From assembly GCF_963920925.1 (NCBI RefSeq), contig NZ_CAWUDI010000041.1, positions 1-64,000 of the forward strand: a stretch of DNA of 64,000 nucleotides, given 5' to 3'. Origin of the DNA: Rivularia sp963920925 (GTDB taxonomy: Bacteria > Cyanobacteriota > Cyanobacteriia > Cyanobacteriales > Nostocaceae). The position numbers and the translations under genes are program-made. The stretch's first letter is position 1. The number at the start of each line of letters is the position of its first letter. Of this stretch, positions 15,805 to 25,183 are shown in pieces. The notes under the pieces are model-generated. The model was not told the origin of the DNA. It saw only the letters and a list, made by a program, of their open reading frames with translations, and made no database searches.

Positions 15805-16210
15805 TTTCAGGAGTTAGGAGTTAGGAGTTAGGAGTTAGGAGTTAAATAATATAAATATTGATAACAGATTACTGGTAACAGGTAACAGGACACTGAGAAT
15901 TGATAAACTTTATTATCTTACAAAAATTTATTGACTCAGTACTATGGTTTACGGCAAGTTAAATTAAGGGTTGTAAATGCTTGCGTGGCATAGTACGCAA
16001 TCGATTTAACTATCAAGCTTGAATAGACGATACATAAAGGTGAGCTATCTCTTTCAGAGACGCTTCGCTAACGCTTAACGCCATTTTAGATCATCAAAAA
16101 TACTATAAATAGTTCAAATATTTGATTATATTTTATAACTTTTTCTTTCTATTAGTGGTATTTTCTTAGATACAATGTATAGATAAATTAAGTGTTCAAA
16201 ATTAAAGCAT
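15805..16210. other. Divergent gap between the DUF4336 and DAHP synthase genes
   Basis: Besides the AGGAGTT array there is a GGTAACAGGTAACAGGACACTG array (about 15874-15897, quoted as a region) and a palindrome-rich fragment GACGCTTCGCTAACGCTT near 16060. The last 120 bases before ATG 16211 are AT-rich and probably hold the promoter. No gene or RNA is recognised. Confidence 0.55.
15809..15843. repeat. Five tandem AGGAGTT heptamers
   Basis: Five perfect copies of AGGAGTT lie 5 bases upstream of the DUF4336 start codon, where the ribosome site would be expected on the opposite strand. This is an LTRR-type array. Confidence 0.9.
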
Positions 16211-17272
16211 ATGATAATAGGACAATCCACGCGCCAGAAATTATTTGACACTAACGTCGAGAATTATCACGTTCTATTGACACCACACGAAGTTAAATCA
16301 AAATTACCTTTAACACCGTCAGCAGAAGCAAATGTTTTAAAATACAGACAAGAGCTAAAAGATATATTAGATTTTCAAGATAAAAGAAAATTTATTGTAA
16401 TTGGTCCTTGTTCGATTCATAGTACAGAATTAGCTTTAGAATATTCTCGAAGATTAAAGAAACTTCAAGAAAAAGTTGGAGATAAATTACTGTTAATTAT
16501 GAGGGTTTATTTTGAAAAACCTAGAACAACAGTAGGCTGGAAAGGTTTAATTAATGACCCAGATATGGATGATTCTTTCCGTATCGAAAAAGGTATATTG
16601 ATGGCACGGGAACTGCTGTTAAAAATCAATGAAATAGGATTGCCCGCAGGTACGGAAGCTCTAGATCCGATTATACCTCAGTACATCAGCGAATTAATTG
16701 CTTGGTCTGCAATCGGGGCACGCACTGCTGAATCACAAACTCACCGCGAAATGTCCAGCGGGCTTTCTATGCCAGTGGGTTTTAAAAATGGTACGGATGG
16801 TAATATTAAAGTTGCTTTGAATGCCCTTGAGTCAGCTAAAAATAGCCATCATTTTCTGGGTTTAAATCGACAAGGACAGGTTAGTATTGTTCAAACCAAA
16901 GGAAATGATTACGGTCATATAATTTTACGTGGTGGTGGTGGGAAACCAAACTGCGATCGCGAAAATGTAAAGTCTGCTGAAGATCAACTCAAAAAAGCAG
17001 ATTTACAACCAAGAATTGTGATTGATTGCAGTCACGGTAACTCCAACAAAGACTATAAGTTGCAAGCTGGTGTTTTAGAAGATGTAGTGCAACAAATAGC
17101 GGACGGTAACACATCTATCGTAGGGTTGATGTTGGAATCTAATTTGAATGAAGGCAATCAAAAGATTCCTGACGATTTAAAAGAGTTGAAGCACGGGGTT
17201 TCCGTCACAGATGCTTGTATTGGTTGGGAAGAAACAGAAAGAATAATTTTGGCTGCTCATGAAAAGCTGTAA
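16211..17272 (+). CDS. 3-deoxy-7-phosphoheptulonate (DAHP) synthase, class I
   Basis: A 353-residue AroF/G/H-type enzyme that condenses phosphoenolpyruvate with erythrose 4-phosphate in the first step of the shikimate pathway. Signature blocks are IGPCSIHS, MRVYFEKPRTTVGWKGLINDP (quoted to the family block), GLPAGTEALDPI, WSAIGARTAESQTHREMSSG, GFKNGTDG and the metal/phosphate site DCSHGNSNKD. Length is that of the E. coli enzymes, with an N-terminal extension that carries feedback control in the family. It stands alone, with no aro or pigment-pathway neighbours. Confidence 0.95.
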   Translation: MIIGQSTRQKLFDTNVENYHVLLTPHEVKSKLPLTPSAEANVLKYRQELKDILDFQDKRKFIVIGPCSIHSTELALEYSRRLKKLQEKVGDKLLLIMRVYFEKPRTTVGWKGLINDPDMDDSFRIEKGILMARELLLKINEIGLPAGTEALDPIIPQYISELIAWSAIGARTAESQTHREMSSGLSMPVGFKNGTDGNIKVALNALESAKNSHHFLGLNRQGQVSIVQTKGNDYGHIILRGGGGKPNCDRENVKSAEDQLKKADLQPRIVIDCSHGNSNKDYKLQAGVLEDVVQQIADGNTSIVGLMLESNLNEGNQKIPDDLKELKHGVSVTDACIGWEETERIILAAHEKL

Positions 17273-17446
17273 TTAGTGAAGGGAGTAGGGAATAGGGAAC
17301 AGGCAACAGGGAATAGTGGAAAGAAAGCGGTTATTTAATAATTAGTATGCTTAAGTGTCTGTAAAAATCTTTGTAAGACTTCATATATAAGAATTACTGC
17401 GCTTTACAACTAATATTTTTAATTAAATAGGCTTTTTTTCTACTCC

Positions 17447-18256
17447 CTATTCCCTATTCCCCGTTCCCTGTTCCCTATTCCCCGTTACCTTTTTCCAAGG
17501 AAATAACCCTCCAACTTCGTCACGATAGCGTTGATATTGTTCGCCATAAAGACGAATCAAATCTTGTTCTTCTAAGGCTATGCCAATTAAAATATAAAAT
17601 GTAAATGTTGTTGATAAAACAAGATGTTCGAGTTGCATATATGGAGTTGCCCAAATACCTATAAGTATGCCTGTTTGAATTGGATGGCGGTTGAAATTGT
17701 ACATCCAGCGTTTCATAAATGGAAATTCTTGATAGGTTTCCCCTTTCCAATAGAGATATACCTGACGCAAACCGAACAAATCAAAATGATTGATGGCAAA
17801 AGTAGCGAGAACAAAATAAATCCAACCCCAGGCAAATAATCCCCAAATTAAATATTTTAATGCTGTATTGTTAACCGACCAAATTGTTGTTTGCATCGGC
17901 TGCCAAAAGTATAATAGTGTAACTAAAGCAACGGCAGAAAATAACACATAAGTACTTCTTTCCGCAACAACAGGTATTTTTTGCATCCACCACTTTTTAA
18001 AATTTGGACGTGCCATAATACTATGTTGCAGCCCGAATATAAATACTAATATTAAATTAATGCATAGTGCTGAAAAAATAGAACCTTGATTTAAAGATAT
18101 TGAATTTAATGGCTGCTTGCCTGCATTGTAGAGAATTAAATCTAGGATTAAATATAATATAGTTAACATTGCGATCGCGTAAGCAACAATACCGTAAAAA
18201 AGTACGATGAATCGCTTACCACGAGAGACTTGGGTTAACTGTTTGTTTGTAGTCAT
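17447..18256 (-). CDS. mddA: Methanethiol S-methyltransferase-like membrane protein (MddA family)
   Basis: A 269-residue integral membrane protein with about five hydrophobic segments, of the isoprenylcysteine-methyltransferase/NnrU superfamily. Features matching MddA are FGLQHSIMARPNFKKWW (about 85-101), ERSTYVL, FNRHPIQTGILIGIWATPYM and the C-terminal EEQDLIRLYGEQYQRYRDEV. MddA uses S-adenosylmethionine to methylate methanethiol to dimethyl sulfide; the exact substrate here is not proven. The last 12 residues (TGNREQGTGNRE) are encoded by a GGAACAGGGAATAG-type intergenic repeat array and are probably a late add-on to the protein. Confidence 0.72.
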   Translation of the reverse strand: MTTNKQLTQVSRGKRFIVLFYGIVAYAIAMLTILYLILDLILYNAGKQPLNSISLNQGSIFSALCINLILVFIFGLQHSIMARPNFKKWWMQKIPVVAERSTYVLFSAVALVTLLYFWQPMQTTIWSVNNTALKYLIWGLFAWGWIYFVLATFAINHFDLFGLRQVYLYWKGETYQEFPFMKRWMYNFNRHPIQTGILIGIWATPYMQLEHLVLSTTFTFYILIGIALEEQDLIRLYGEQYQRYRDEVGGLFPWKKVTGNREQGTGNRE

Positions 18257-18308
18257 GATATCGGCTCTGCTTTATCCAACCTATTACCACGCAACAGTTA
18301 GATTGAAA

Positions 18309-18365
18309 GGTTCGTAGTAAGCGATTTATCGCTTTTTTAAAGGACTAAAGTCCTTACTACAAACC
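18309..18365. repeat. REPIN-like hairpin between the MddA-like and speE genes
   Basis: The left arm GGTTCGTAGTAAGCGA and right arm TCCTTACTACAAACC are imperfect complements. Each encloses a small palindrome, GCGATTTATCGC and GGACTAAAGTCC. The GTTCGTAGTA / TACTACAAAC ends are the same tails seen on the REP units near the RAYT gene, so this is a divergent member of that family. Confidence 0.6.
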
Positions 18366-18375
18366 TTTCTGTTGC

Positions 18376-19266
18376 CTATTCTCCAATCATCTGTTGAATA
18401 AACCCAGGCAAAGCAAAAGCAGCTTTATGAATATCTGCATTGTAATAGCGTAAATTGTGCTGTTTGACAAACTGCGTGGCTTTTTCAACGTCTAAGTTTT
18501 CAACTGGATGCTTTCCTTGTTTGGAACAATAAGTCAAACTCCACATTCCGGTAGGATACATGGGAATAAATACCAAATAACAATGTACAGAATCATTGCC
18601 AAAAACTTGTTTGAGACACTGATTTAAGTCTGTAAAAGCCTTTTGATGAAAGATTGGTGATTCGCTTTGTACCGTTACTACTCCACCAACACGGAGAGTG
18701 CGATACACATCTTGATAAAATGACTTGGTAAATAAACCTTCTGATGGCCCTACGGGATCGGAAGAATCAATTATTACTAAGTCATAGGAATTATCGGCGG
18801 CATTTTGAACGAATTTTATGCCGTCATCTATGAGTAAATTTAACTTTGGATGTTCTAAAGCAGAAGAAATGGTAGGTAAAAATTGTTTAGAAGCACGCAC
18901 CACAGCTTCATCAATTTCTACCATTGTGATGCCCTCAATTCCTTGGTGGCGAACTAATTCGCGAATCGTACCTCCATCACCAGCGCCAATTACCAGCACA
19001 TCTTTGACATCGGGATGAGTCAACATTGGCACGTGAGCAATCATCTCGTGATAAGCCGCTTCATCCGCTTCGGTACACATCACCATGCGATCGATGGTCA
19101 GCATTTTCCCTCTATCGTGAGTATCAAATATTTCTACAGTTTGAAAGGGAGATACTTCATGAAAAAGCCTTTCTCCTTTTAAACGAATAGATATAGCAAA
19201 ATTTCCATTGCTATCTGTTACCCATTCGGTTGAATTGATTTTACCTGGTTGTTCTGAAATGGTCAT
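18376..19266 (-). CDS. speE: Spermidine synthase (polyamine aminopropyltransferase)
   Basis: A 296-residue SpeE. It transfers the aminopropyl group of decarboxylated S-adenosylmethionine to putrescine. Visible motifs are YHEMIAHVPMLTHP, VLVIGAGDGGTIRE (cofactor site), VEIDEAVV, LLIDDGIKFV and the catalytic aspartate region DLVIIDSSDPVGPSEGLF. Length is normal. Just upstream of ATG 19266 is a run of the ATCCAAAATC repeat written in reverse (TTTTGGATTTTGGATT). Confidence 0.94.
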   Translation of the reverse strand: MTISEQPGKINSTEWVTDSNGNFAISIRLKGERLFHEVSPFQTVEIFDTHDRGKMLTIDRMVMCTEADEAAYHEMIAHVPMLTHPDVKDVLVIGAGDGGTIRELVRHQGIEGITMVEIDEAVVRASKQFLPTISSALEHPKLNLLIDDGIKFVQNAADNSYDLVIIDSSDPVGPSEGLFTKSFYQDVYRTLRVGGVVTVQSESPIFHQKAFTDLNQCLKQVFGNDSVHCYLVFIPMYPTGMWSLTYCSKQGKHPVENLDVEKATQFVKQHNLRYYNADIHKAAFALPGFIQQMIGE

Positions 19267-19555
19267 TTTAATTTTGGATTTTGGATTTTGGATTGTTCTC
19301 TGTTCCCATACTTAATATAAAATATGTGAGAACAACTGTAAATGCGCGTTCAATTGCGAATCTACAAGGATTAATTATATGATTTTATGGTGATTTATTT
19401 AATAGTTTTAATTTGATAAAGCAGGAAAAGATCGGAAAAATAATGATTTATGTAAATAATAATTTATGAATAAAATAAATAAAATATTGAATTTGCCTTT
19501 TAACTAAAAACAATTTATTACTATGCTTTCTAATACCAATTACCTATTACCTAAC

Positions 19556-20896
19556 TTAAAAAGGAATCTGAATTAAAAACTCCGTTCCTTCTCCTGGGGA
19601 AGAAATACACTGCAAATTTCCTCCGTGATTCTCAGTAATAATTTGATAGCTAATTGAAAGTCCTAAGCCAGTACCTTTTCCTTCTGGTTTGGTAGTAAAG
19701 AAAGGTTGAAAAATCTCATTTATGACTGATTCTGACATTCCTTTACCATTATCGGCAATTTTAACAATAACTTGGTATTTATTGATAGTAGTTGCAATAC
19801 GGATTTTAGGATTTATAAAAGTAGATTCTTTGCGGTTTAAATATTGATTCTCAATCATTGATTCTTCCAAGACATCGATAGCATTAGCTAACAAATTCAT
19901 AAAGACTTGGTTGAGTTGCCCTGGATAACATTGCACTTTAGGTAAAACACTATAGTCTTTAACTACTTGAATAGCAGGGCGTTTGGGATAGGCTTTGAGA
20001 CGATGTTGTAAAATCATTAATGTTGCTTCTATCCCTTCATGAATATCAACTAATTTCTTATTTTCTCCATCGCTACGAGAAAAGTTTCGTAAAGACTGCA
20101 TGATTCCTTTGATAGTATCGGTACCTAATTTCATCGAAGACATTAACTTAGGTAAATCTTTGTCAATATGCTTTAAATCCATAGCTTCTATTTGCTCTTC
20201 AACTTCGCTACCGGGGTTAGAGCAATTTTTTTGAAAAAGCCGCACTAATATAAGTAAATCTTCAATGTATTGGTTAGCATAATGTAAATTGGTAGAAATA
20301 AAACCTATGGGATTGTTAACTTCATGAGCAACACCAGCAACTAATTGTCCCAAAGAAGATATTTTTTCTGTTTGAACTAATTGTAGCTGAGTTTGTTTTA
20401 GTTCATTCAAAGTTTGAGATAGTTCGGAAGTTCGCTCGGCTACTCGTATTTCTAATTCTTGTTTTTGCTTGTCTAATTCAAGATTTAATTTGCGTAACTT
20501 TAAATGTAGGCTAATTCTAGCTAAAACTTCTTCTTGCTCAAATGGTTTGGTAATGTAATCTACCGCTCCTAAAGCTAAGCCTTTAACTTTTTCTTCGGCT
20601 TCTGTAAGTGCGGTTATAAATATAATCGGAATATGCTTTGTAGATGGATTTGCTTGCAGTCTACGGCAGGTTTCAAATCCGTCAATTTTCGGCATCATTA
20701 CATCTAATAATATCAAATCGGGAGGATTGCCTTCAACTTGCTCAATTCCGCTGGCACCATCCATTTCAACTAACACTTCATAGCCAGCACTTCCTAAGAC
20801 ATCATGGAGAATCTCTAGGTTAGTTGGGCTGTCATCGATAACTAAAATTGTTTCTAGCTTTTTATTACATAACTCTTGTTCGTAAGATGAGTTCAT
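19556..20896 (-). CDS. Receiver-histidine kinase (cytoplasmic)
   Basis: A 446-residue protein. An intact receiver domain covers residues 16-130 (DD21-22, phosphoacceptor D65 in LILLDVMMPK, K117 in TKPFE). A coiled coil (135-178) follows, then a histidine kinase core with H191 in VAGVAHEVNNPIGF and an ATPase domain (about 300-446) with N-box NLLANAID, DNGKGM and GTGLGLS. There is no membrane segment. The AHEVNNP-type phosphoacceptor region is common in large cyanobacterial hybrid kinases. Its start is 37 bases after the stop codon of the membrane hybrid kinase upstream, so the two are likely one transcript and one phosphorelay. Confidence 0.9.
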   Translation of the reverse strand: MNSSYEQELCNKKLETILVIDDSPTNLEILHDVLGSAGYEVLVEMDGASGIEQVEGNPPDLILLDVMMPKIDGFETCRRLQANPSTKHIPIIFITALTEAEEKVKGLALGAVDYITKPFEQEEVLARISLHLKLRKLNLELDKQKQELEIRVAERTSELSQTLNELKQTQLQLVQTEKISSLGQLVAGVAHEVNNPIGFISTNLHYANQYIEDLLILVRLFQKNCSNPGSEVEEQIEAMDLKHIDKDLPKLMSSMKLGTDTIKGIMQSLRNFSRSDGENKKLVDIHEGIEATLMILQHRLKAYPKRPAIQVVKDYSVLPKVQCYPGQLNQVFMNLLANAIDVLEESMIENQYLNRKESTFINPKIRIATTINKYQVIVKIADNGKGMSESVINEIFQPFFTTKPEGKGTGLGLSISYQIITENHGGNLQCISSPGEGTEFLIQIPF

Positions 20897-20933
20897 ATTA
20901 ATTTCTTTAGTTGTAAATATATTTATAGTGTTA

Positions 20934-23288
20934 TTATTTTATGTTTTCTTGCAGAAATTGACGAATCTTATTAATATTAAAAGATTGTGCAAATGAATTT
21001 AGTTCGGAAACAAAATCTTGATATTTTCGATCTATTTCTGCAATTCTATCTAACTCTTTTTGGATACCTGTTATTCTACCTTGTTTAGCAAATTCTAATA
21101 GCATAGTTAATTCTGAAATAGGAGGAATAATTATTTTCTTTTTAGGAAATGCTTTTGATGCTGCTGGCTTAATCTTTTCTTTCAAGCTATAACGCCAGGT
21201 AATATTTAATTGCTTTGCTAAGACACGATATAATTCTTTTGATTTAACTGGCTTATTTAAAAAGTAGTTTGCTCCTGCTTGCATAGCTTTTCGATTATCA
21301 TTATCAGATGTAGATACAGAGCAAAAGAAAAACAGCGTATTTTTTAATTCATCTAACTTACGAATTTCTTGAAGCATTTTCCATCCGTGCATAATTGGCA
21401 TTTTAATATCCGCAATAATTAAATCCGGTTGATGTTTTATTGCTTTTTCTAAACCCTCTTCACCGTTTTCAGCTTCTATTAAATCAAACCCCAGGGTTGA
21501 TAATAAATTAATAAATAAAGAACGATTTTCCCACCTATCATCTACAATTAAAATTTGCTTTTGATCGCCTATATAACCCACAATTCTGCCGGTACGAGTA
21601 ATGCTGCTTGTTTCCGTCCAATCGTCAGCAATTGGACATTCTATTTCAAATTGAAATACACTTCCCATATCTAATTCACTTTTAACTTGAATTGTACTAT
21701 TCATCATTTCGATGATTTTTTGACTCAAAGCCAATCCAAGCCCCGTACCTTCCGATTTATTTTTAGTTGTACCTAATTGCTCAAAAGGAAAAAATATTTT
21801 ATCTATTACTTCCGGTGTCATTCCTACTCCAGTATCTTCAATATGGAAAAGTAATCTTACTGTTTCTGAAGAACGTTCCTTTTTGATTTCTAATACCTCC
21901 ACTTGTAAAGTGACGCAGCCTTTTTCGGTAAATTTAATCGCATTGCTAAGTAAATTTATTAATACTTGTCGCAATCTTCTTTTATCAACATTAATTCCAT
22001 ATGGTAAATTTTTTTGAGTTAAGTAGATAAAATTCAAGCCTTTTTGTTCGGTTTTTACACGGCATATTTCTACAATCCCTTGTAAAAATGAAGGAAGATC
22101 AAAATCGCTAGAGTGAAGCTTGATTTGATGTGCTTCTATTTTTGTAAAATCGAGAATATCGTTAATTAAAGTTAATAAGTGCTTGCCGCAACGGTGAATA
22201 ATTTCTATACCCCGCTGTTCCTTTTTCGATAGGTTTGGAGAATTTTGGATAATTTGGGTATAGCCTAAAATACCGTTTAAAGGGGTGCGAAGCTCGTGAC
22301 TCATATTTGCCATAAATTCGCTTTTTGCATAACTTGCTGCATCGGCAGAGATTTTGGCTTCTTCTTGTTTTTGAATATTAATTTTGATCAGATTGAATAG
22401 CTGGTTTACAGAAGTTGCAAGTTTTCTCGCTTCTATATTTCCAATGACGGATAGTTGTAAATCGTAGTTTGCTTCTTCTAGAGCTTTTTCTGTGACATCA
22501 GTAATTGTTGAAATCGGTTTGGCAATTAACTTACTGCTGTAAATAGCGATAACAGAAGCGAGAGTTAAAGACAAAATAAAACTTATAATTACAATTACTA
22601 ATCGCACTATTTGGGTTTGACTCAAGTTAGCTTCAGCTTTTTCTGATTCATCTTCCAAAGATTCGACAAAAACCTGCAACTCTTCTACAAATTTCAGCGT
22701 TTTACTCCGAGAATCGCTTGCTACCAAATTAGCAGCTAGCCGTTTTACCTCAACTTCTTGTGATTTCAACTGATTTGATTCAATCTGTTTTAAAGTCTTT
22801 TTAGAATCCCGAGCAAATTTTTCTAAACTATTATTATACTGATTAAATTGTTGCTTATATCTTTGCTGAAAATTTTCTGGCGCATTCGTATTAACTTCAG
22901 AGAGTAATTTGTTAAAATAATTTACTCTGCTAATCGCCTGTTGAAACTCTTGGGGCTTTTGTAGATAAGGATAAACATCGTTAATAAGTTGTAAATTCAA
23001 AGTTGTATTTAGCAAGCTATTTAACAGTCTCAATTCTTGACGAATATCTTTCCTTTCCCGATTTGCTTGATTAACCCAAGAATTTCCTATACTCAAACCC
23101 AAGCCAGTACCCCCCACAGTAATACCCAGCGCAACAGCATATCCCAGAAAAATCTTTTTTTGTAAAGTGAGACGATTAGTTATCCAGGTAACAGGCTTAA
23201 AAGCCCATCCCGATGAAATCCAAAAAGCTGTTTTGGGCTTCTGGGTATCCGGTTGAGAAATTTGATGCTCTGAGGAAGGATAAGTCAT
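20934..23288 (-). CDS. Membrane hybrid histidine kinase with C-terminal receiver
   Basis: A 784-residue protein. Two membrane segments (about 45-67 and 226-250) bracket a helical extracytoplasmic sensor of about 155 residues. HAMP follows (about 250-305), then a kinase core with H331 in NMSHELRTPLNGILG and an ATPase domain with NLLSNAIKF, DTGVGM and GTGLGLALS. A receiver domain begins at ILIVDDRWEN with phosphoacceptor in DLIIADIKMP. About 110 residues of helical tail follow the receiver. The sensor is of the four-helix CHASE3/methyl-accepting type by appearance; its ligand is unknown. It is first gene of a two-kinase unit. Confidence 0.9.
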   Translation of the reverse strand: MTYPSSEHQISQPDTQKPKTAFWISSGWAFKPVTWITNRLTLQKKIFLGYAVALGITVGGTGLGLSIGNSWVNQANRERKDIRQELRLLNSLLNTTLNLQLINDVYPYLQKPQEFQQAISRVNYFNKLLSEVNTNAPENFQQRYKQQFNQYNNSLEKFARDSKKTLKQIESNQLKSQEVEVKRLAANLVASDSRSKTLKFVEELQVFVESLEDESEKAEANLSQTQIVRLVIVIISFILSLTLASVIAIYSSKLIAKPISTITDVTEKALEEANYDLQLSVIGNIEARKLATSVNQLFNLIKINIQKQEEAKISADAASYAKSEFMANMSHELRTPLNGILGYTQIIQNSPNLSKKEQRGIEIIHRCGKHLLTLINDILDFTKIEAHQIKLHSSDFDLPSFLQGIVEICRVKTEQKGLNFIYLTQKNLPYGINVDKRRLRQVLINLLSNAIKFTEKGCVTLQVEVLEIKKERSSETVRLLFHIEDTGVGMTPEVIDKIFFPFEQLGTTKNKSEGTGLGLALSQKIIEMMNSTIQVKSELDMGSVFQFEIECPIADDWTETSSITRTGRIVGYIGDQKQILIVDDRWENRSLFINLLSTLGFDLIEAENGEEGLEKAIKHQPDLIIADIKMPIMHGWKMLQEIRKLDELKNTLFFFCSVSTSDNDNRKAMQAGANYFLNKPVKSKELYRVLAKQLNITWRYSLKEKIKPAASKAFPKKKIIIPPISELTMLLEFAKQGRITGIQKELDRIAEIDRKYQDFVSELNSFAQSFNINKIRQFLQENIK

Positions 23289-23570
23289 TCGTCTGACAGC
23301 GTTTGCACCGATATAGATAATTTGCGGTTAATTACATGATTCCCAAAATGCAACTCAGAATTGCCATTAATTTTGACGAATTATCTCTTAAGGGCTGCTT
23401 TTCCGACTATTTACATCCTTTGAATCTACCCTTTCGCCAATACTTCAGCATTATCACTAAATTTTAAAACCAAATTTTTTTCCTTGTCGTATCGCTCCTC
23501 GTTGTTGATTCTGCCATAGATAAAGTATCATGCAACAAATAACTATTACGGCTCACTCACTTCTAATTTT

Positions 23571-23864
23571 ATGGATAACAATATAAGAATTTGGTTCATT
23601 TGTTTTGTTGTGCTGTTTGCTTTATCACAGCTATTCGATTGGGTACAGCAGCTTTCTTTACCTTTGCCAATCTATATTTTAGGTGGAGCATTTTTAGCCG
23701 TTGCTTCTAATTACGAAAAGCTTTTCGGTAGTTATTTAGGCGAATATTCAGGTGAAAATAATACTCAACAGCAATTAGATGCTGCTTCTCAACCTGAAGT
23801 GCCAACCTACGAAGATGAATATCAATATGTTGAAGAAATTGAAGAATTGGAAATTAGGGAATAG
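23571..23864 (+). CDS. Small conserved membrane protein
   Basis: 97 residues. A hydrophobic N-terminal half with two closely spaced segments (about 7-23 and 31-47, the second being LPIYILGGAFLAVASNY) is followed by an acidic cytoplasmic or periplasmic tail rich in E, D and Y (EVPTYEDEYQYVEEIEELE). It is not a family I can name. The gene is isolated, with the kinase pair divergent upstream and a repeat region downstream. Codon use and the clean start make it more likely real than not. Confidence 0.55.
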   Translation: MDNNIRIWFICFVVLFALSQLFDWVQQLSLPLPIYILGGAFLAVASNYEKLFGSYLGEYSGENNTQQQLDAASQPEVPTYEDEYQYVEEIEELEIRE

Positions 23865-23943
23865 GGAATAGGGAGTAGGGAAAAAATATTTATCTTTTAA
23901 TTAGAATCTATTCACAACTTGCACCATTATAGTTAAAACCTAG

Positions 23944-24081
23944 CACCCGCCTTGAAATTCATTTTAAGGCTGATATATAAAGTAAGTTAAAACGCACTAA
24001 AACCCATACGCAGTCTGATTTATCAGACTTTGTATTTAAGCCTGGGAATTTATTCCGAGGCGGTTGAAGAGGCTTGTTGAG
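23944..24081 (-). repeat. Dispersed palindromic repeat, copy 1 of 3
   Basis: Read on the minus strand this contains GCCTCGGAATAAATTCCCAG, a nested palindrome AGTCTGATAAATCAGACT and TGGGTTTTAGTGCGTTTTAAC. The same modules occur at 38393-38475 and 43503-43620. It is non-coding and lies between two small membrane-protein genes. Confidence 0.7.
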
Positions 24082-24113
24082 AATGGTGCAAGATATACGC
24101 AATAACCAACTAT

Positions 24114-24461
24114 TCACTTAGATGGTTTTATGTAAGAAAGATATTCAACAAAACAAAATCCAGCGACTAAACCAGTAATTACTGCCCCAATAATTACTCC
24201 TTTCATTAAACTAAATTTTCTTTGTTTTTTACAGCTTAGAATTAAAGGGATAACGTACAAAAGTTGATATAGCCATACAGCACTAATACCGAGAGCAAGA
24301 GGATAGTATCCCGTACCCAGAGGCAAATCTGAATTATCGGCTATAAAAGCAAATAAATACATTCCTAAAATACTAAGAATAAAGTTAGTTGATAATACTA
24401 ATAAAATTCCTCCAATAATTGCGAACCAATTATTATTAGAATTGGGATTTCTATTTGACAT
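24114..24461 (-). CDS. Small membrane protein C of a three-member tandem family
   Basis: 115 residues with three predicted membrane segments (about 13-37, 50-75 and 88-108). It shares the family signature with the next two genes: a YQLLYVIPLIL segment, a short basic loop (KKQRKF) and LMKGVIIGAVITGLVAGFC. It is the most diverged of the three and lacks the NGGCY ending (AGFCF instead). It lies 67 bases downstream of copy B and is last in the presumed radical SAM/Lgt-like operon. The function is unknown. Confidence 0.65.
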   Translation of the reverse strand: MSNRNPNSNNNWFAIIGGILLVLSTNFILSILGMYLFAFIADNSDLPLGTGYYPLALGISAVWLYQLLYVIPLILSCKKQRKFSLMKGVIIGAVITGLVAGFCFVEYLSYIKPSK

Positions 24462-24528
24462 AATTTTATTTAATTGTAATATTGGTTTCTATTACGTGAA
24501 GTATATAATCTATTGCATACACTTAAAG

Positions 24529-24846
24529 TCAAAACAATAGTGGTAATGCTAAATAACAGCCACCATTTAGCAAAGCAGTAATAATCGCACCTATTATTAC
24601 ACCTTTAAGCATTGAATATTTTGTTTTTATTATTAACCAAATGCAAATTGGAGTTACATATAATAATTGCCATAGAGAAAATTTGAGAAGCCAAATTCCC
24701 ATGATAGATCCAAGAGGTGCAAAAAAACTATTTAGCCTCACAAGATAATAATAAGTTAAAAACATTAGCCCTAATGTTATCAGATGAGATTGTATTAATA
24801 ATAATAAGCCTTTAAAAATTTCCTGAATTTCATTTTGTTGTGACAT
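24529..24846 (-). CDS. Small membrane protein B of a three-member tandem family
   Basis: 105 residues, three membrane segments. It shares with copy A the start MSQQN, the central WQLLYVTPICIWL, a basic loop (IIKTKYS) and the C-terminal MLKGVIIGAIITALLNGGCYL. It is 15 bases downstream of copy A, so they are almost certainly co-transcribed. The strongly kept KGVIIGA-ITAL-NGGCY segment suggests a packing or interaction helix. I do not recognise a named family. Confidence 0.68.
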   Translation of the reverse strand: MSQQNEIQEIFKGLLLLIQSHLITLGLMFLTYYYLVRLNSFFAPLGSIMGIWLLKFSLWQLLYVTPICIWLIIKTKYSMLKGVIIGAIITALLNGGCYLALPLLF

Positions 24847-24861
24847 TGTTTTTACATAATT

Positions 24862-25173
24862 TTATTGAGATGTCATCAATAAATAACACCCACCATTAAC
24901 TAAAGCTGTAATTACCGCACCAATAATTACACCTTTCATGATTAAATGTTTTCTTTTCCGTTTCAACAAAATACAAATTGGAATTACATATAATAGTTGC
25001 CATATAAAAAAGCCACCAAATCCAGTAATCCAAACACCCAAAAGCGTATAACCACCGTAAATTATCTGTAGAAGATAACTTAGTAAAGATATTATTGATG
25101 CGGCTAAAGTGTGCATTAAAATTAATGAGAGTATGCCCTGAATAATTCCTTTAAACTGATTTTGTTGGGACAT
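24862..25173 (-). CDS. Small membrane protein A of a three-member tandem family
   Basis: 103 residues, three membrane segments (about 10-37, 44-68 and 80-98). Key shared parts are MSQQN at the start, WQLLYVIPICILL, a basic cytoplasmic loop KRKRKH and MKGVIIGAVITALVNGGCYL. The gene starts 10 bases after the radical SAM gene's stop codon, which ties the small proteins to that enzyme. It probably arose by tandem duplication together with B and C. Confidence 0.7.
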   Translation of the reverse strand: MSQQNQFKGIIQGILSLILMHTLAASIISLLSYLLQIIYGGYTLLGVWITGFGGFFIWQLLYVIPICILLKRKRKHLIMKGVIIGAVITALVNGGCYLLMTSQ

Positions 25174-25183
25174 AGTTATTTAA

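Noticed and set aside
15809..15843. AGGAGTT tandem array considered as a CRISPR-like array or ribosome-site cassette
   Set aside because: The units are seven bases with no spacers, so it is an LTRR-type tandem array; none of the arrays in the window have CRISPR repeat-spacer structure.
16211..17272. DAHP synthase as part of a scytonemin or mycosporine cluster
   Set aside because: No other shikimate, scytonemin or mycosporine genes are within the window around it; it stands alone.
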